DNA from: an uncultured Myxococcales bacterium
Lineage (GTDB): Bacteria; Myxococcota_A; UBA9042
DNA length: 56,370 bases
Direction: 5' to 3'
NCBI GenBank assembly: GCA_903955385.1
Contig: CAJBNH010000154.1
Coordinates: forward strand, 1-56,370
Positions 49,755-56,370 of this stretch are shown piece by piece. Position 1 is the first letter of the stretch; every line of letters begins with the position of its first letter. The notes beneath the pieces were generated by a model. The model saw only the letters and a program-made list of their open reading frames with translations, made no database searches and had not been told where the DNA came from. The position numbers and the translations under genes were made by a program.

Positions 49755-50081
49755 TCAAAGGCGAAACGCTATCTCGCGCCCCACCTGCGCCGACACCGTG
49801 CGGGTCAGCGTTTCGGCCAGCTCGTCGCCGTTGCGCGGGTCGATCCAGCGCTGCGCGTCCGGGTCGAAGCGGTAGTGCCAGGCGCGGTCGCCGGCCGCGT
49901 ACCACACCTCGGTCAGCGGCGGCTGGATGTTCAGCACGAAGGTCGCCCCCTTGGCACTGCGGATCTTGACCACACCGGCAGAGTTCTCTCCCTCGATCTC
50001 ATCCGGGTCTTCCAGGTCCAGACGGGCCAGAACGGCTTGGAAGATGGCACGAGAGCGGTCGCGGAAGGTCTTTTCGTCCAT
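49755..50081 (-). CDS. cyaY: Frataxin/CyaY iron-binding protein
   Basis: The 108-residue protein matches bacterial frataxin end to end: an acidic N-terminal helix (FRDRSRAIFQAVLARLDLEDPDEIE) rich in Asp/Glu for iron, then strands ATFVLNIQPPLTEVWYAA, WHYRFD, RWIDPRNGDELAETL and a C-terminal helix. CyaY binds iron and modulates Fe-S assembly on IscS-IscU. ATG 50081 was chosen because the family starts there and GAGG lies upstream. It is divergent from the cysteine synthase gene, a sulfur-supply enzyme, with shared inverted repeats between. Confidence 0.9.
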   Translation of the reverse strand: MDEKTFRDRSRAIFQAVLARLDLEDPDEIEGENSAGVVKIRSAKGATFVLNIQPPLTEVWYAAGDRAWHYRFDPDAQRWIDPRNGDELAETLTRTVSAQVGREIAFRL

Positions 50082-50192
50082 GGGGGCCTCGCTCGAGGGG
50101 AAGAGCAGCCGCGCATCGTGACAGGCCCGCGGGACGCCGCCAAGGTCAGTGGGGCCAGCCCCGCATTCCCACTGCGTTTCCCCCAGCCACCC

Positions 50193-50221
50193 TTGACGCG
50201 AACCCAAGTCAACTTTAGCCT
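50193..50221 (+). promoter_or_regulatory. Predicted cysteine synthase promoter with inverted repeat
   Basis: TTGACG (50193-50198), 17 bp, TAGCCT (50216-50221). TTGAC (50193-50197) and GTCAA (50208-50212) form an inverted repeat that overlaps the -35, a place where a repressor could block RNA polymerase. Confidence 0.5.
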
Positions 50222-50222
50222 A

Positions 50223-50249
50223 CCGGAAAGATAGACAACAACCTTCCGG
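50223..50249 (+). promoter_or_regulatory. Inverted repeat overlapping the cysteine synthase ribosome binding site
   Basis: CCGGAA (50223-50228) and TTCCGG (50244-50249) are exact inverted copies 15 bp apart. The right arm runs into the GGAG that precedes ATG 50257. Either a DNA operator or an RNA hairpin hiding the ribosome binding site. Confidence 0.45.
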
Positions 50250-50256
50250 AGTCCGT

Positions 50257-51267
50257 ATGTCCCCGTCCACCAGCGTCCCCACGACCGGCAGCGTCTGGGA
50301 CAGCGTCGGCAACACCCCGCTGATCCTGTTGAAATCACTCTCTGACCGCACGGGCTGCCGCATCTACGGCAAGGCTGAGTTCCTCAACCCGGGCGGCAGC
50401 GTGAAGGACCGCGCGGCCAAAGGCATCCTGCGCGACGCTGAGCAGCGCGGCCTGCTCTCGCGCGGCGGCGTGGTCGTCGAAGGTACCGCGGGCAACACCG
50501 GCATCGGTCTGGCAACGCTTGCGGCCGAGCGGGGTTACCGCGTCCTGCTGGCGATGCCCGACAACCAGACGCAAGAGAAGTACGACCTGCTTGGGGCGCT
50601 GGGCGTCGACATTCGCAAGGTCCCGGCGGTTCCCTTTGCCAACCCGAATCACTTCTACCACACGGCCAAGCGTCTGGCGGACGAGACGCCGGGCGCCTAC
50701 TTCGCGAATCAGTTCGAGAATCCCGCCAACGGCGACTTTCACTTCGAGACGACCGGCCCCGAGATCTGGGCGCAGACCGGCGGCAAGATCGATGTGTTCA
50801 CCTGTTCGGTGGGCACCAGCGGCACCATGAGCGGCATCAGCCGGTACCTCAAGCAGCAGGACCCTTCGGTGCGCGTGGTGCTGGTCGACCCGCATGGCTC
50901 GGGCATGTACGACTACCTGCGCACCGGCACGATCACGGCCACGGGGTCGTCGGTGACGGAGGGCATCGGCATCATGCGCCTGACCGCGAACTTCCACGCC
51001 TCTCGCATCGACCATGCCCTGCGCCAGTCCGACCAGGACATGATCGACATGCTGTACCACCTGGCGCGGCACGACGGGCTGGTGGTCGGCACCTCAGCGG
51101 CGCTGAACGCGATGGCGGCGTATCGGCTGGCGCTGGCTGAGCGGGGATCGGGCAAGACGTTCGTGACCGTGCTGTGCGACCACGGCACACGCTATCAGTC
51201 GCGTGTGTTGAACCCGGCGTGGCTGAAGGAGAAAGGGCTGATGCCGCAGCCGCTCGCCGACGTGTAG
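50257..51267 (+). CDS. cysK: Cysteine synthase (PLP-dependent)
   Basis: It makes cysteine from O-acetylserine and sulfide. The 336-residue fold-type II PLP enzyme has NPGGSVKDRAAKGIL (Schiff-base Lys), EGTAGNTGIGLA (substrate loop), the phosphate-binding SVGTSGTMSG and SVTEGIGIMR. The unusual EGTAGNTG (rather than EPTSGNTG) and the C-terminal CDHGTRYQSRVLNP are shared with cysteine synthase A-like proteins and cystathionine beta-synthases lacking the CBS module; substrate preference is therefore not certain. GGAG lies 5 nt before the ATG. It is tail to tail with the next gene without a gap. Confidence 0.9.
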   Translation: MSPSTSVPTTGSVWDSVGNTPLILLKSLSDRTGCRIYGKAEFLNPGGSVKDRAAKGILRDAEQRGLLSRGGVVVEGTAGNTGIGLATLAAERGYRVLLAMPDNQTQEKYDLLGALGVDIRKVPAVPFANPNHFYHTAKRLADETPGAYFANQFENPANGDFHFETTGPEIWAQTGGKIDVFTCSVGTSGTMSGISRYLKQQDPSVRVVLVDPHGSGMYDYLRTGTITATGSSVTEGIGIMRLTANFHASRIDHALRQSDQDMIDMLYHLARHDGLVVGTSAALNAMAAYRLALAERGSGKTFVTVLCDHGTRYQSRVLNPAWLKEKGLMPQPLADV

Positions 51268-52350
51268 CTAGCGGCCAGGCCGACCGGCACCCGGACGCGA
51301 CGGTCGTTTCGCCGGTACGTCATCGGTCTTGGGGCGCACGCGGGTGTCCAGCGAGGCATCGGGGGGCGGCAGGCGCTTGCCGAACAGCTTCAGCACGGCG
51401 TTGCGGGCGATTTCGTCGACGATGGAGGCCCCGCGCCGCTCTGCCTTGTACGCGTGCTTGGCGAACCAGTCGCGCACCAGCGGCGGTTGCCGCGTACCGG
51501 TCGACAACGCGGCGGGGATGGTTTCCAGCGGGACCCAAGCCGAACGACTGTAATCGCCCCAAGTTCCGTCGCTCGACGCGTAGTCCCACTCGATCTGGAA
51601 CAGGTACTGCGGCACCAGCAGGCCTTCCGCGTTCCAGCGAGGAGTCATGGCCTGCAACGTGAGTTGGGAGGCGTCGTCGGCCTCCATCTTCCGCTCGGGG
51701 TCGTCCCGCCGCACGGCGTCGGCGATGGTCTGGAACGCGGCGCGGTGCCCCAGCCTGAGCAGCTCGATCTCTTCCGAGTCCGTCCACGGGCGAATCGCGC
51801 GGCCTTTGGCCACGTCGATCGCAATGAACTCGGCGGTCGCGTTGCCGTGTGCGGCGCCGCAGGTGTGGTTCCAGGTCCGGTCGGCGAAGAACACGACCGA
51901 GCCGGCTTGCCCCAGAACTTCGACCTCCCAGGTGCCGCCTCCCTCTTCGCCGCCGAACAGCAGGGCGGGCTTGCCGACCGGGATCACCTTGCCGGTGGCC
52001 GGTGCGAACAGCTCGACTCCCTTCATCTTTACGGTGCGAAGGCACTTCTTCGGCGGGTTGTCGGGGTCATAGTCGTCGCCCGCCACCTTCCACGCGCAGG
52101 CGCAGTCGACGTGCGACACCGGAAAGACCTTGTCCCGCACGACCCACGGCTGGCCCATGGCAGCGAAGACCAAACCCTTCATCGTTGCGCGGACTTCCGG
52201 GCCGGTAGGGGTGGACTCCAGCAGCATCGTCTCGCCGGGACCTGTCTCGGGGCCGGTCCAGGCAAGCGACAGCTCTCCCGCCAGCGCGGGTGCAGCGGAC
52301 AGACCAGCGGTCAGGATCAGGCACAGGGTCAGCAGGTTGCGGCGGTTCAT
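51268..52350 (-). CDS. Exported hypothetical protein
   Basis: The 360-residue protein has a Sec signal peptide (AAPALAGE, cleavage about residue 25). Four Cys residues lie in the mature part (DCACAWK, KKCLRT, NHTCGAAHG). There is a His-rich HTCGAAHGN motif and a Trp-rich region near the C-terminus (IEWDYASSDGTWGDYSRS). The last 40 residues are Pro/Arg-rich and probably disordered. I do not recognise the family. AGGAG lies 6 nt before ATG 52350, which decides the start over ATG 52368. Confidence 0.7.
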   Translation of the reverse strand: MNRRNLLTLCLILTAGLSAAPALAGELSLAWTGPETGPGETMLLESTPTGPEVRATMKGLVFAAMGQPWVVRDKVFPVSHVDCACAWKVAGDDYDPDNPPKKCLRTVKMKGVELFAPATGKVIPVGKPALLFGGEEGGGTWEVEVLGQAGSVVFFADRTWNHTCGAAHGNATAEFIAIDVAKGRAIRPWTDSEEIELLRLGHRAAFQTIADAVRRDDPERKMEADDASQLTLQAMTPRWNAEGLLVPQYLFQIEWDYASSDGTWGDYSRSAWVPLETIPAALSTGTRQPPLVRDWFAKHAYKAERRGASIVDEIARNAVLKLFGKRLPPPDASLDTRVRPKTDDVPAKRPSRPGAGRPGR

Positions 52351-52530
52351 CGGAGTCTCCTTGGTCATCGGAACGCGGCGTGCGGGCTAAGCATTGGGCT
52401 GGGGCTGCAACGGTTGGCCGGGGCGCGCGATTCGACGGATAAGCCTGCCAAGCCGCCGTTGACGCCGCAACCCCACCGCGCGAGCATGCCGCGGACGTGC
52501 AGACGACTGCACGCGGAACCAGGAGTTGCG

Positions 52531-53019
52531 ATGAAGAAGTGGTGGCTTGGCCTGATGATCGTCGCCGTGGCAGCGTGCAATCGCGAGAAGCCGGCCGAGC
52601 CGACGCCCGCGCCTGCGCCCGCCGCACCTGCCCCCGAGGCGGTGGCTCCGCCTGCTGAAGCGTCCCCTGCTGCCCCTGCCCCGGTCGTGCCCGCCGCAGT
52701 CGCGCCGGTGGCTGCCGAGCCTGTTGCCCCAGTCGACGCCGCCAAGCTGCACCCGGACGGTCGTGGCGAAGGCAAGGGCAAGCTGGACCAGCTGCCGGAC
52801 GAAGCGCCGCCCGCGACCATCCCGACGCCCGACGGCTTTGCCGACGACTGCGCCAAGGACGGCAAGTGCAAGGGCAATCTGGTCTGCTTCGAGTTCGGCG
52901 ACGGCAGCAAGCACTGCACCACGAAGTGCAAGACCCACGAGGAATGCCCGGCCGGCAAGTACCGAAGCGGCTGCAACGGCCAGGGCTATTGCCGCCATGG
53001 CGCGAATCCGCCCGATTGA
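52531..53019 (+). CDS. Small Cys-rich lipoprotein
   Basis: The 162-residue protein has a lipoprotein signal (AVAAC, Cys16), an Ala/Pro/Val-rich linker (about 20-75) and a Cys-rich C-terminal module with eight Cys residues (DDCAKDGKCKGNLVC, KHCTTKCKTHEECP, GCNGQGYC), similar in style to a single dickkopf-like unit of the larger Cys-rich lipoproteins. The design of lipobox plus AP linker plus compact domain matches the cytochrome at 34254. AGGAG lies 5 nt before the ATG; the long frame upstream of it is not coding. Role unknown. Confidence 0.78.
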   Translation: MKKWWLGLMIVAVAACNREKPAEPTPAPAPAAPAPEAVAPPAEASPAAPAPVVPAAVAPVAAEPVAPVDAAKLHPDGRGEGKGKLDQLPDEAPPATIPTPDGFADDCAKDGKCKGNLVCFEFGDGSKHCTTKCKTHEECPAGKYRSGCNGQGYCRHGANPPD

Positions 53020-53149
53020 CCTGAGCTTGGGCCTCGGTTGCTTCGCCGCAGCAGTTGGTTCGACCTCAACCGTCCGTGCCGGTCGTTTGCGACCGACCTG
53101 AGGTCGCTGGCACGCGTCGCTGCGGTGGCAGATCCAGGGCCCGCGAGGT

Positions 53150-54238
53150 TCAATGCTCGCGCATCTGATGGCCGATACGACGGAATTTCGCCTCGACTGA
53201 GTGAAACGCGGCCACGACGTCGGGGTCGAAGTGCGAGCCACCCTCCTGATGGATGATCCGACACGCGTCTTCGTGGCTGAAGGCCTTGCGGTAGCAGCGG
53301 TTCGACGTCAGTGCATCGTACACGTCGGCGAGCGCAACGATTCGAGCGGACAACGGAATCGCATCCCGGGACAGCTTGTCAGGGTAGCCCTTGCCATCCC
53401 ACCGTTCGTGGTGCGACCGCGCGACGTCGACGCCCATGCGCAAGAACTGGTTGCCGGGGTGCCGCTGCAGCGCAGCCTCCAGAGTTGTCGCGCCGCGCAA
53501 CGAGTGCTTCCGCATTTCAGCGAATTCGTCGTCGGTCAGCACGCCGGGCTTCAGAAGCACAGCGTCTGGAGTGGCCACCTTGCCGATGTCATGTAGCGAA
53601 GCGGTCTCGAAGATGAACTCGACGAATGTGGGGTTCAGCACGTTCGGGTGCATCCCCATTTCTTGCATCCGGGTGGCCAGCTCCCTGCTGAACGTCTGGA
53701 CCCGTTCGATGTGCTGACCGGTGTCGTCGTCGCGCGTCTCAGCCAGCTTGGCCAGCGCATAGATCGTGGCCAACTGCGATGCGGTGGTCGCCTTGACCTG
53801 GTCAGCGATCCGGTGCTCGAGGGTCAGGTTGATGGCCTCCATGGCCAAGTGCAGCTTCCTGAGATGCAGATGCGTTCCGACGCGAGCCAAGACCTCTTCT
53901 TCGTTGAACGGCTTGGAAATGAAGTCGACGCATCCGGCGCGAAACGCCGTGACCTTGTCTGTCCAGTCCTGCACGCCGCTGATGAAGATAACGGGAATGC
54001 TGCTGAGCGGTTGGTACTGCTTCAGCCACCGACAGACCTCCAGGCCGGACATCTCGGGCATGTGAATGTCCAGCACCACCAGGTCAGGAGCGTCGGCCAC
54101 CGCCGCCTCGATGGCTGCCTTGCCGCTGGTCACCGGTCGGGGCACCAGCCCCCCGCGCTTCAGGACCATCGCCAGCAAACGGAGGTTCTCGATGGAATCG
54201 TCCGCGATCAACACTGTGCTGCCTGCCACGGTCTCCAT
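53150..54238 (-). CDS. Response regulator with HD-GYP output domain
   Basis: The 362-residue RpfG-type protein has a receiver domain (1-125: LIADDS, LVVLDIHMPEMSG phospho-acceptor Asp55 region, FISGV, SKPF Lys). After a helical linker comes an HD-GYP domain (about 160-350): HIERVQTFS, LHDIGKVATPD, RSHHERWDGKGYPD and ARIVALADVYDALTSNR. All HD and GYP residues are present, so it should hydrolyse cyclic di-GMP. It starts 12 bp after the hybrid kinase stop, so the kinase is its likely partner. Confidence 0.93.
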   Translation of the reverse strand: METVAGSTVLIADDSIENLRLLAMVLKRGGLVPRPVTSGKAAIEAAVADAPDLVVLDIHMPEMSGLEVCRWLKQYQPLSSIPVIFISGVQDWTDKVTAFRAGCVDFISKPFNEEEVLARVGTHLHLRKLHLAMEAINLTLEHRIADQVKATTASQLATIYALAKLAETRDDDTGQHIERVQTFSRELATRMQEMGMHPNVLNPTFVEFIFETASLHDIGKVATPDAVLLKPGVLTDDEFAEMRKHSLRGATTLEAALQRHPGNQFLRMGVDVARSHHERWDGKGYPDKLSRDAIPLSARIVALADVYDALTSNRCYRKAFSHEDACRIIHQEGGSHFDPDVVAAFHSVEAKFRRIGHQMREH

Positions 54239-54250
54239 GGACGGTCTACC

Positions 54251-56370
54251 TCACGCGCGCAGCACGCTGCGCATGCCTGCATAGTCAAAACGATGCGCCA
54301 GGTCGGTCAGGTGGTCGGCCAAGACCGGATGGGTCAACGCAACGACCGCAATCAGGGCGGTCACGTCGTCCAGTCGTGCCGCACCCACGGCCTTGTGCAG
54401 CTTCGCCACCAGTTCTTCCGGCAAAGCGAGCACGTCGGCCCACACGGCTTCCTCGTCCAGAGATTCCACATCGATCGGCTTGACTCGGAACGGTATGGCG
54501 CCGCCGGGAGCCCCGCCACGGTCCAGCACCTCCCGCACGCGCGTGGTCAGCGACGCCGGACTAAACGGCTTGGGCAGGAAGTGCGCCTGCGACGACAGCA
54601 GCCCCTGAAACACCACTGCATTGTCGGGATAGCCGGATGTATAGAGCACCAGAACGTCCGGCCTTACTTTGAGGAGGCGCTCGGCCAAGGCCGGGCCGCC
54701 CATGCGCGGCATCACGACGTCCGTCAGGAGCAGGTCGATGTGGCCTTCGAACGCACTGGCGGCTTGCAATGCCGCCTCGCCGCTCGCCGCCGACAAGACC
54801 GTGTACCCGGCGCTCGTCAGCGTCCTTGCGGCAACGCGGCGCAGGGCGTCCACATCTTCGACCAGAAGGACCGTCTCGCTTCCCGACGAAGGCCGCTTGG
54901 CCACCGCCGCCGGCACAACCGCTTCTCCTGCGTCCAAGGTCGCCCGCGGCAACAGGATCTTGAAGGCCGTGCCCTTGCCCACCTCGCTGTAGACCCAGAC
55001 CCCGCCGCCGCTTTGCTTGACAATGCCGTACACCGTCGACAATCCCAGGCCCGTACCCCTGCCGACCTCCTTGGTCGTGAAGAAGGGTTCGAAGATGCGG
55101 GCTTGCGTCTCCTCGTCCATGCCCGATCCGGTGTCCGACACCGCCAGCATCACGTAGGGCCCCGCCTTCAGCGAGTTCTGCTGCCCCGTATACTGCTCGG
55201 ACACATCGACGTTGGCCGTCTCGATGGTCAGCCGGCCGCCGGCGGGCATCGCGTCGCGTGCGTTGACCACCAGGTTCATCAACACCTGTTCGATCTGCCC
55301 TGGGTCGGCGATCGTCGGCCCCAGATCCGGCGATGGCACACGGACGAGTTCGATGTCCTCTCGCAGCACCCGCCGAAGCATCTTCTCGACACCGGCGGTG
55401 ACCTCGTTCAAGTCCAGCGAAACGGGCTGCAGCATCTGTTTGCGGCTGAAGGCCAGCAGCTGTCGGGTCAGCGAGGCGGCGGATTCGCCCGCATGCTTGA
55501 TCTCGAGCAGATCCTGTTTCTGCGGGCTGTCGTCGGGCACGCCCTCGAGGGCAAAACCGACGTTGTTCAGGATGACGCACAGCAAGTTGTTGAAGTCGTG
55601 GGCCACCCCTCCTGCGAGACTGCCGATCGCCTCCATCTTCTGCGCAACGCGAAGCTGTTCCTTCAACTTCTCGCGCTCGGCCGTCGCGCGCACCTGCGGC
55701 GTCACGTCGCGCACCGTGGCCAGCACCACGACTTCGCCTGCGATTGCCGTTCGCGACATCAGCACAGTTGCCGGAAAGGTCTCGCCACCGAGGCGTCGGT
55801 GGGTCCAGTCGAACAGGTGGGAACCGGTCGCCACGGCCATTTCGACCATCGCGACGGCCTTGTCTCGCGAGGACTCGCCATCGACCTGAAGCGCTGGAGA
55901 GAGTTCCCATGGATGCAGCTTCAGGAAGGCATCGAGATCGGCGACCTCGAACATCTCGAGCGTCGCCGGATTGGCGCTGGTGAACCGGCCGGTCGACGGC
56001 GAGACCGTCATGATGGCATCGCTGGACCCCTCAAAGAGCGTGCGGTGCCGCTCCTCGCTGGCGAGCAGGGCCTGTTCTGCCCGCTTGCGGTCCGAGACGT
56101 CGTGCTGGATACCCAGGAAGCCGGCGACCTGTCCGTTGTCGTCGCGAATCGGCGTGGCAGACCCCTCGACCGAGATCAACGTGCCGTCGCGTCTGCGGTT
56201 CGTGATTCCGCCGCGGACCTCGCCGCCCTGAAGCATTCTGGTCCAGAAGCGCTCGTAGTCGGCAGCATCGAGCAGGCCGCTCTTCAGGACGCGCGGCGTC
56301 TGCTTGCCGATGATGTCCTCGGCGCGGTGGCCGTATGTGGCAGTGAAGCCTGGGTTGACGAAGGTGAAGA
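54251..56370 (-). CDS. PAS hybrid histidine kinase, 5' end cut by window edge
   Basis: The frame is open to the right edge; the codons beyond the ATG at 56236 read as PAS sequence (FTFVNPGFTATYGHRAED), so the true start is outside. From there come the rest of this PAS/PAC, a second PAS (EERHRTLFEGSSDAIM), a HisKA domain with GGVAHDFNNLL (phospho-His), and HATPase motifs NARDAMPAGG, DTGSGMD and RGTGLGLSTVYGIVKQ. A receiver domain (LLVEDVDALRR, LLLTDVVMPRMGG, PKPFS) and a short helical C-terminus follow. It is cytosolic as far as seen. Signalling probably passes to the HD-GYP regulator downstream. Confidence 0.92.
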   Translation of the reverse strand, partial: FTFVNPGFTATYGHRAEDIIGKQTPRVLKSGLLDAADYERFWTRMLQGGEVRGGITNRRRDGTLISVEGSATPIRDDNGQVAGFLGIQHDVSDRKRAEQALLASEERHRTLFEGSSDAIMTVSPSTGRFTSANPATLEMFEVADLDAFLKLHPWELSPALQVDGESSRDKAVAMVEMAVATGSHLFDWTHRRLGGETFPATVLMSRTAIAGEVVVLATVRDVTPQVRATAEREKLKEQLRVAQKMEAIGSLAGGVAHDFNNLLCVILNNVGFALEGVPDDSPQKQDLLEIKHAGESAASLTRQLLAFSRKQMLQPVSLDLNEVTAGVEKMLRRVLREDIELVRVPSPDLGPTIADPGQIEQVLMNLVVNARDAMPAGGRLTIETANVDVSEQYTGQQNSLKAGPYVMLAVSDTGSGMDEETQARIFEPFFTTKEVGRGTGLGLSTVYGIVKQSGGGVWVYSEVGKGTAFKILLPRATLDAGEAVVPAAVAKRPSSGSETVLLVEDVDALRRVAARTLTSAGYTVLSAASGEAALQAASAFEGHIDLLLTDVVMPRMGGPALAERLLKVRPDVLVLYTSGYPDNAVVFQGLLSSQAHFLPKPFSPASLTTRVREVLDRGGAPGGAIPFRVKPIDVESLDEEAVWADVLALPEELVAKLHKAVGAARLDDVTALIAVVALTHPVLADHLTDLAHRFDYAGMRSVLRA

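Overview
The window is about 56 kb of GC-rich bacterial DNA with tight, often overlapping genes. The content points to a myxobacterium-like member of the Myxococcota (former Deltaproteobacteria). The signs are large Cys-rich, Asp-linked surface lipoproteins, eukaryote-type Ser/Thr kinases, a very large sigma-54 activator, a multihaem cytochrome lipoprotein, a complete classical menaquinone pathway, several TonB/ExbB/ExbD genes and HD-GYP signalling. This placement is inferred from gene content; no rRNA, tRNA, CRISPR array, insertion sequence or phage gene was seen. I identify 44 protein genes; the first and last are cut by the window edges.

Layout. 1-3080: an unknown edge-truncated protein, an endonuclease/exonuclease/phosphatase-family protein and an exported unknown. 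3173-6619 (minus): menA-menC-menE. 6825-12611 (plus): two tandem paralogous Cys-rich lipoproteins ending in Lcl/DUF1566 domains; they separate the two menaquinone clusters. 12651-20729 (minus): a seven-gene translationally coupled operon of hotdog thioesterase, GbsR/MarR regulator, polyprenyl diphosphate synthase, DAHP synthase, menF, a menD-menH fusion and menB. Together the two clusters supply chorismate entry, the naphthoquinone ring, the isoprenoid tail and prenylation; only the final MenG/UbiE methylase is missing here. 20816-27823 (minus): a 1689-residue kinase-ATPase-TPR-GAF-sigma54-Fis regulator, a second Ser/Thr kinase and a radical SAM protein. 27902-31943: divergent surface proteins (16-unit Cys-rich lipoprotein; P-domain/C1q-like exported protein).

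31950-38388: CinA, a cyclophilin lipoprotein, a four-CxxCH cytochrome lipoprotein, a WG-repeat protein next to a Tae4-like amidase toxin candidate with a peptidoglycan-binding domain, then peptide deformylase and a GcvR-like ACT protein. 38501-44476: a lipoprotein, TonB, ExbD and ExbB, divergent from a TonB-dependent receptor that carries a TonB-C-like domain at its own N-terminus. 44442-45397: a small acidic protein and, divergent from it, a MerR/excisionase-type HTH fused to a photoactive-yellow-protein-type PAS domain, with a perfect 10-bp inverted repeat between them. 45407-53019: an MBL-fold lipoprotein, a TfoX-N protein, a coupled pair (unknown plus zinc-phospholipase-like membrane protein), frataxin divergent from cysteine synthase, and exported unknowns. 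53150-56370: an HD-GYP response regulator downstream of an edge-truncated PAS hybrid histidine kinase.

Strongest leads: the HTH-PYP protein and its adjacent operator-like palindrome; the Tae4-like effector/WG-repeat pair; the menD-menH fusion whose linker is encoded by REP-like palindromes; and a recurrent promoter pattern (TTG-type -35, exactly 17 bp, TAGNNT-type -10) in front of many of these operons.
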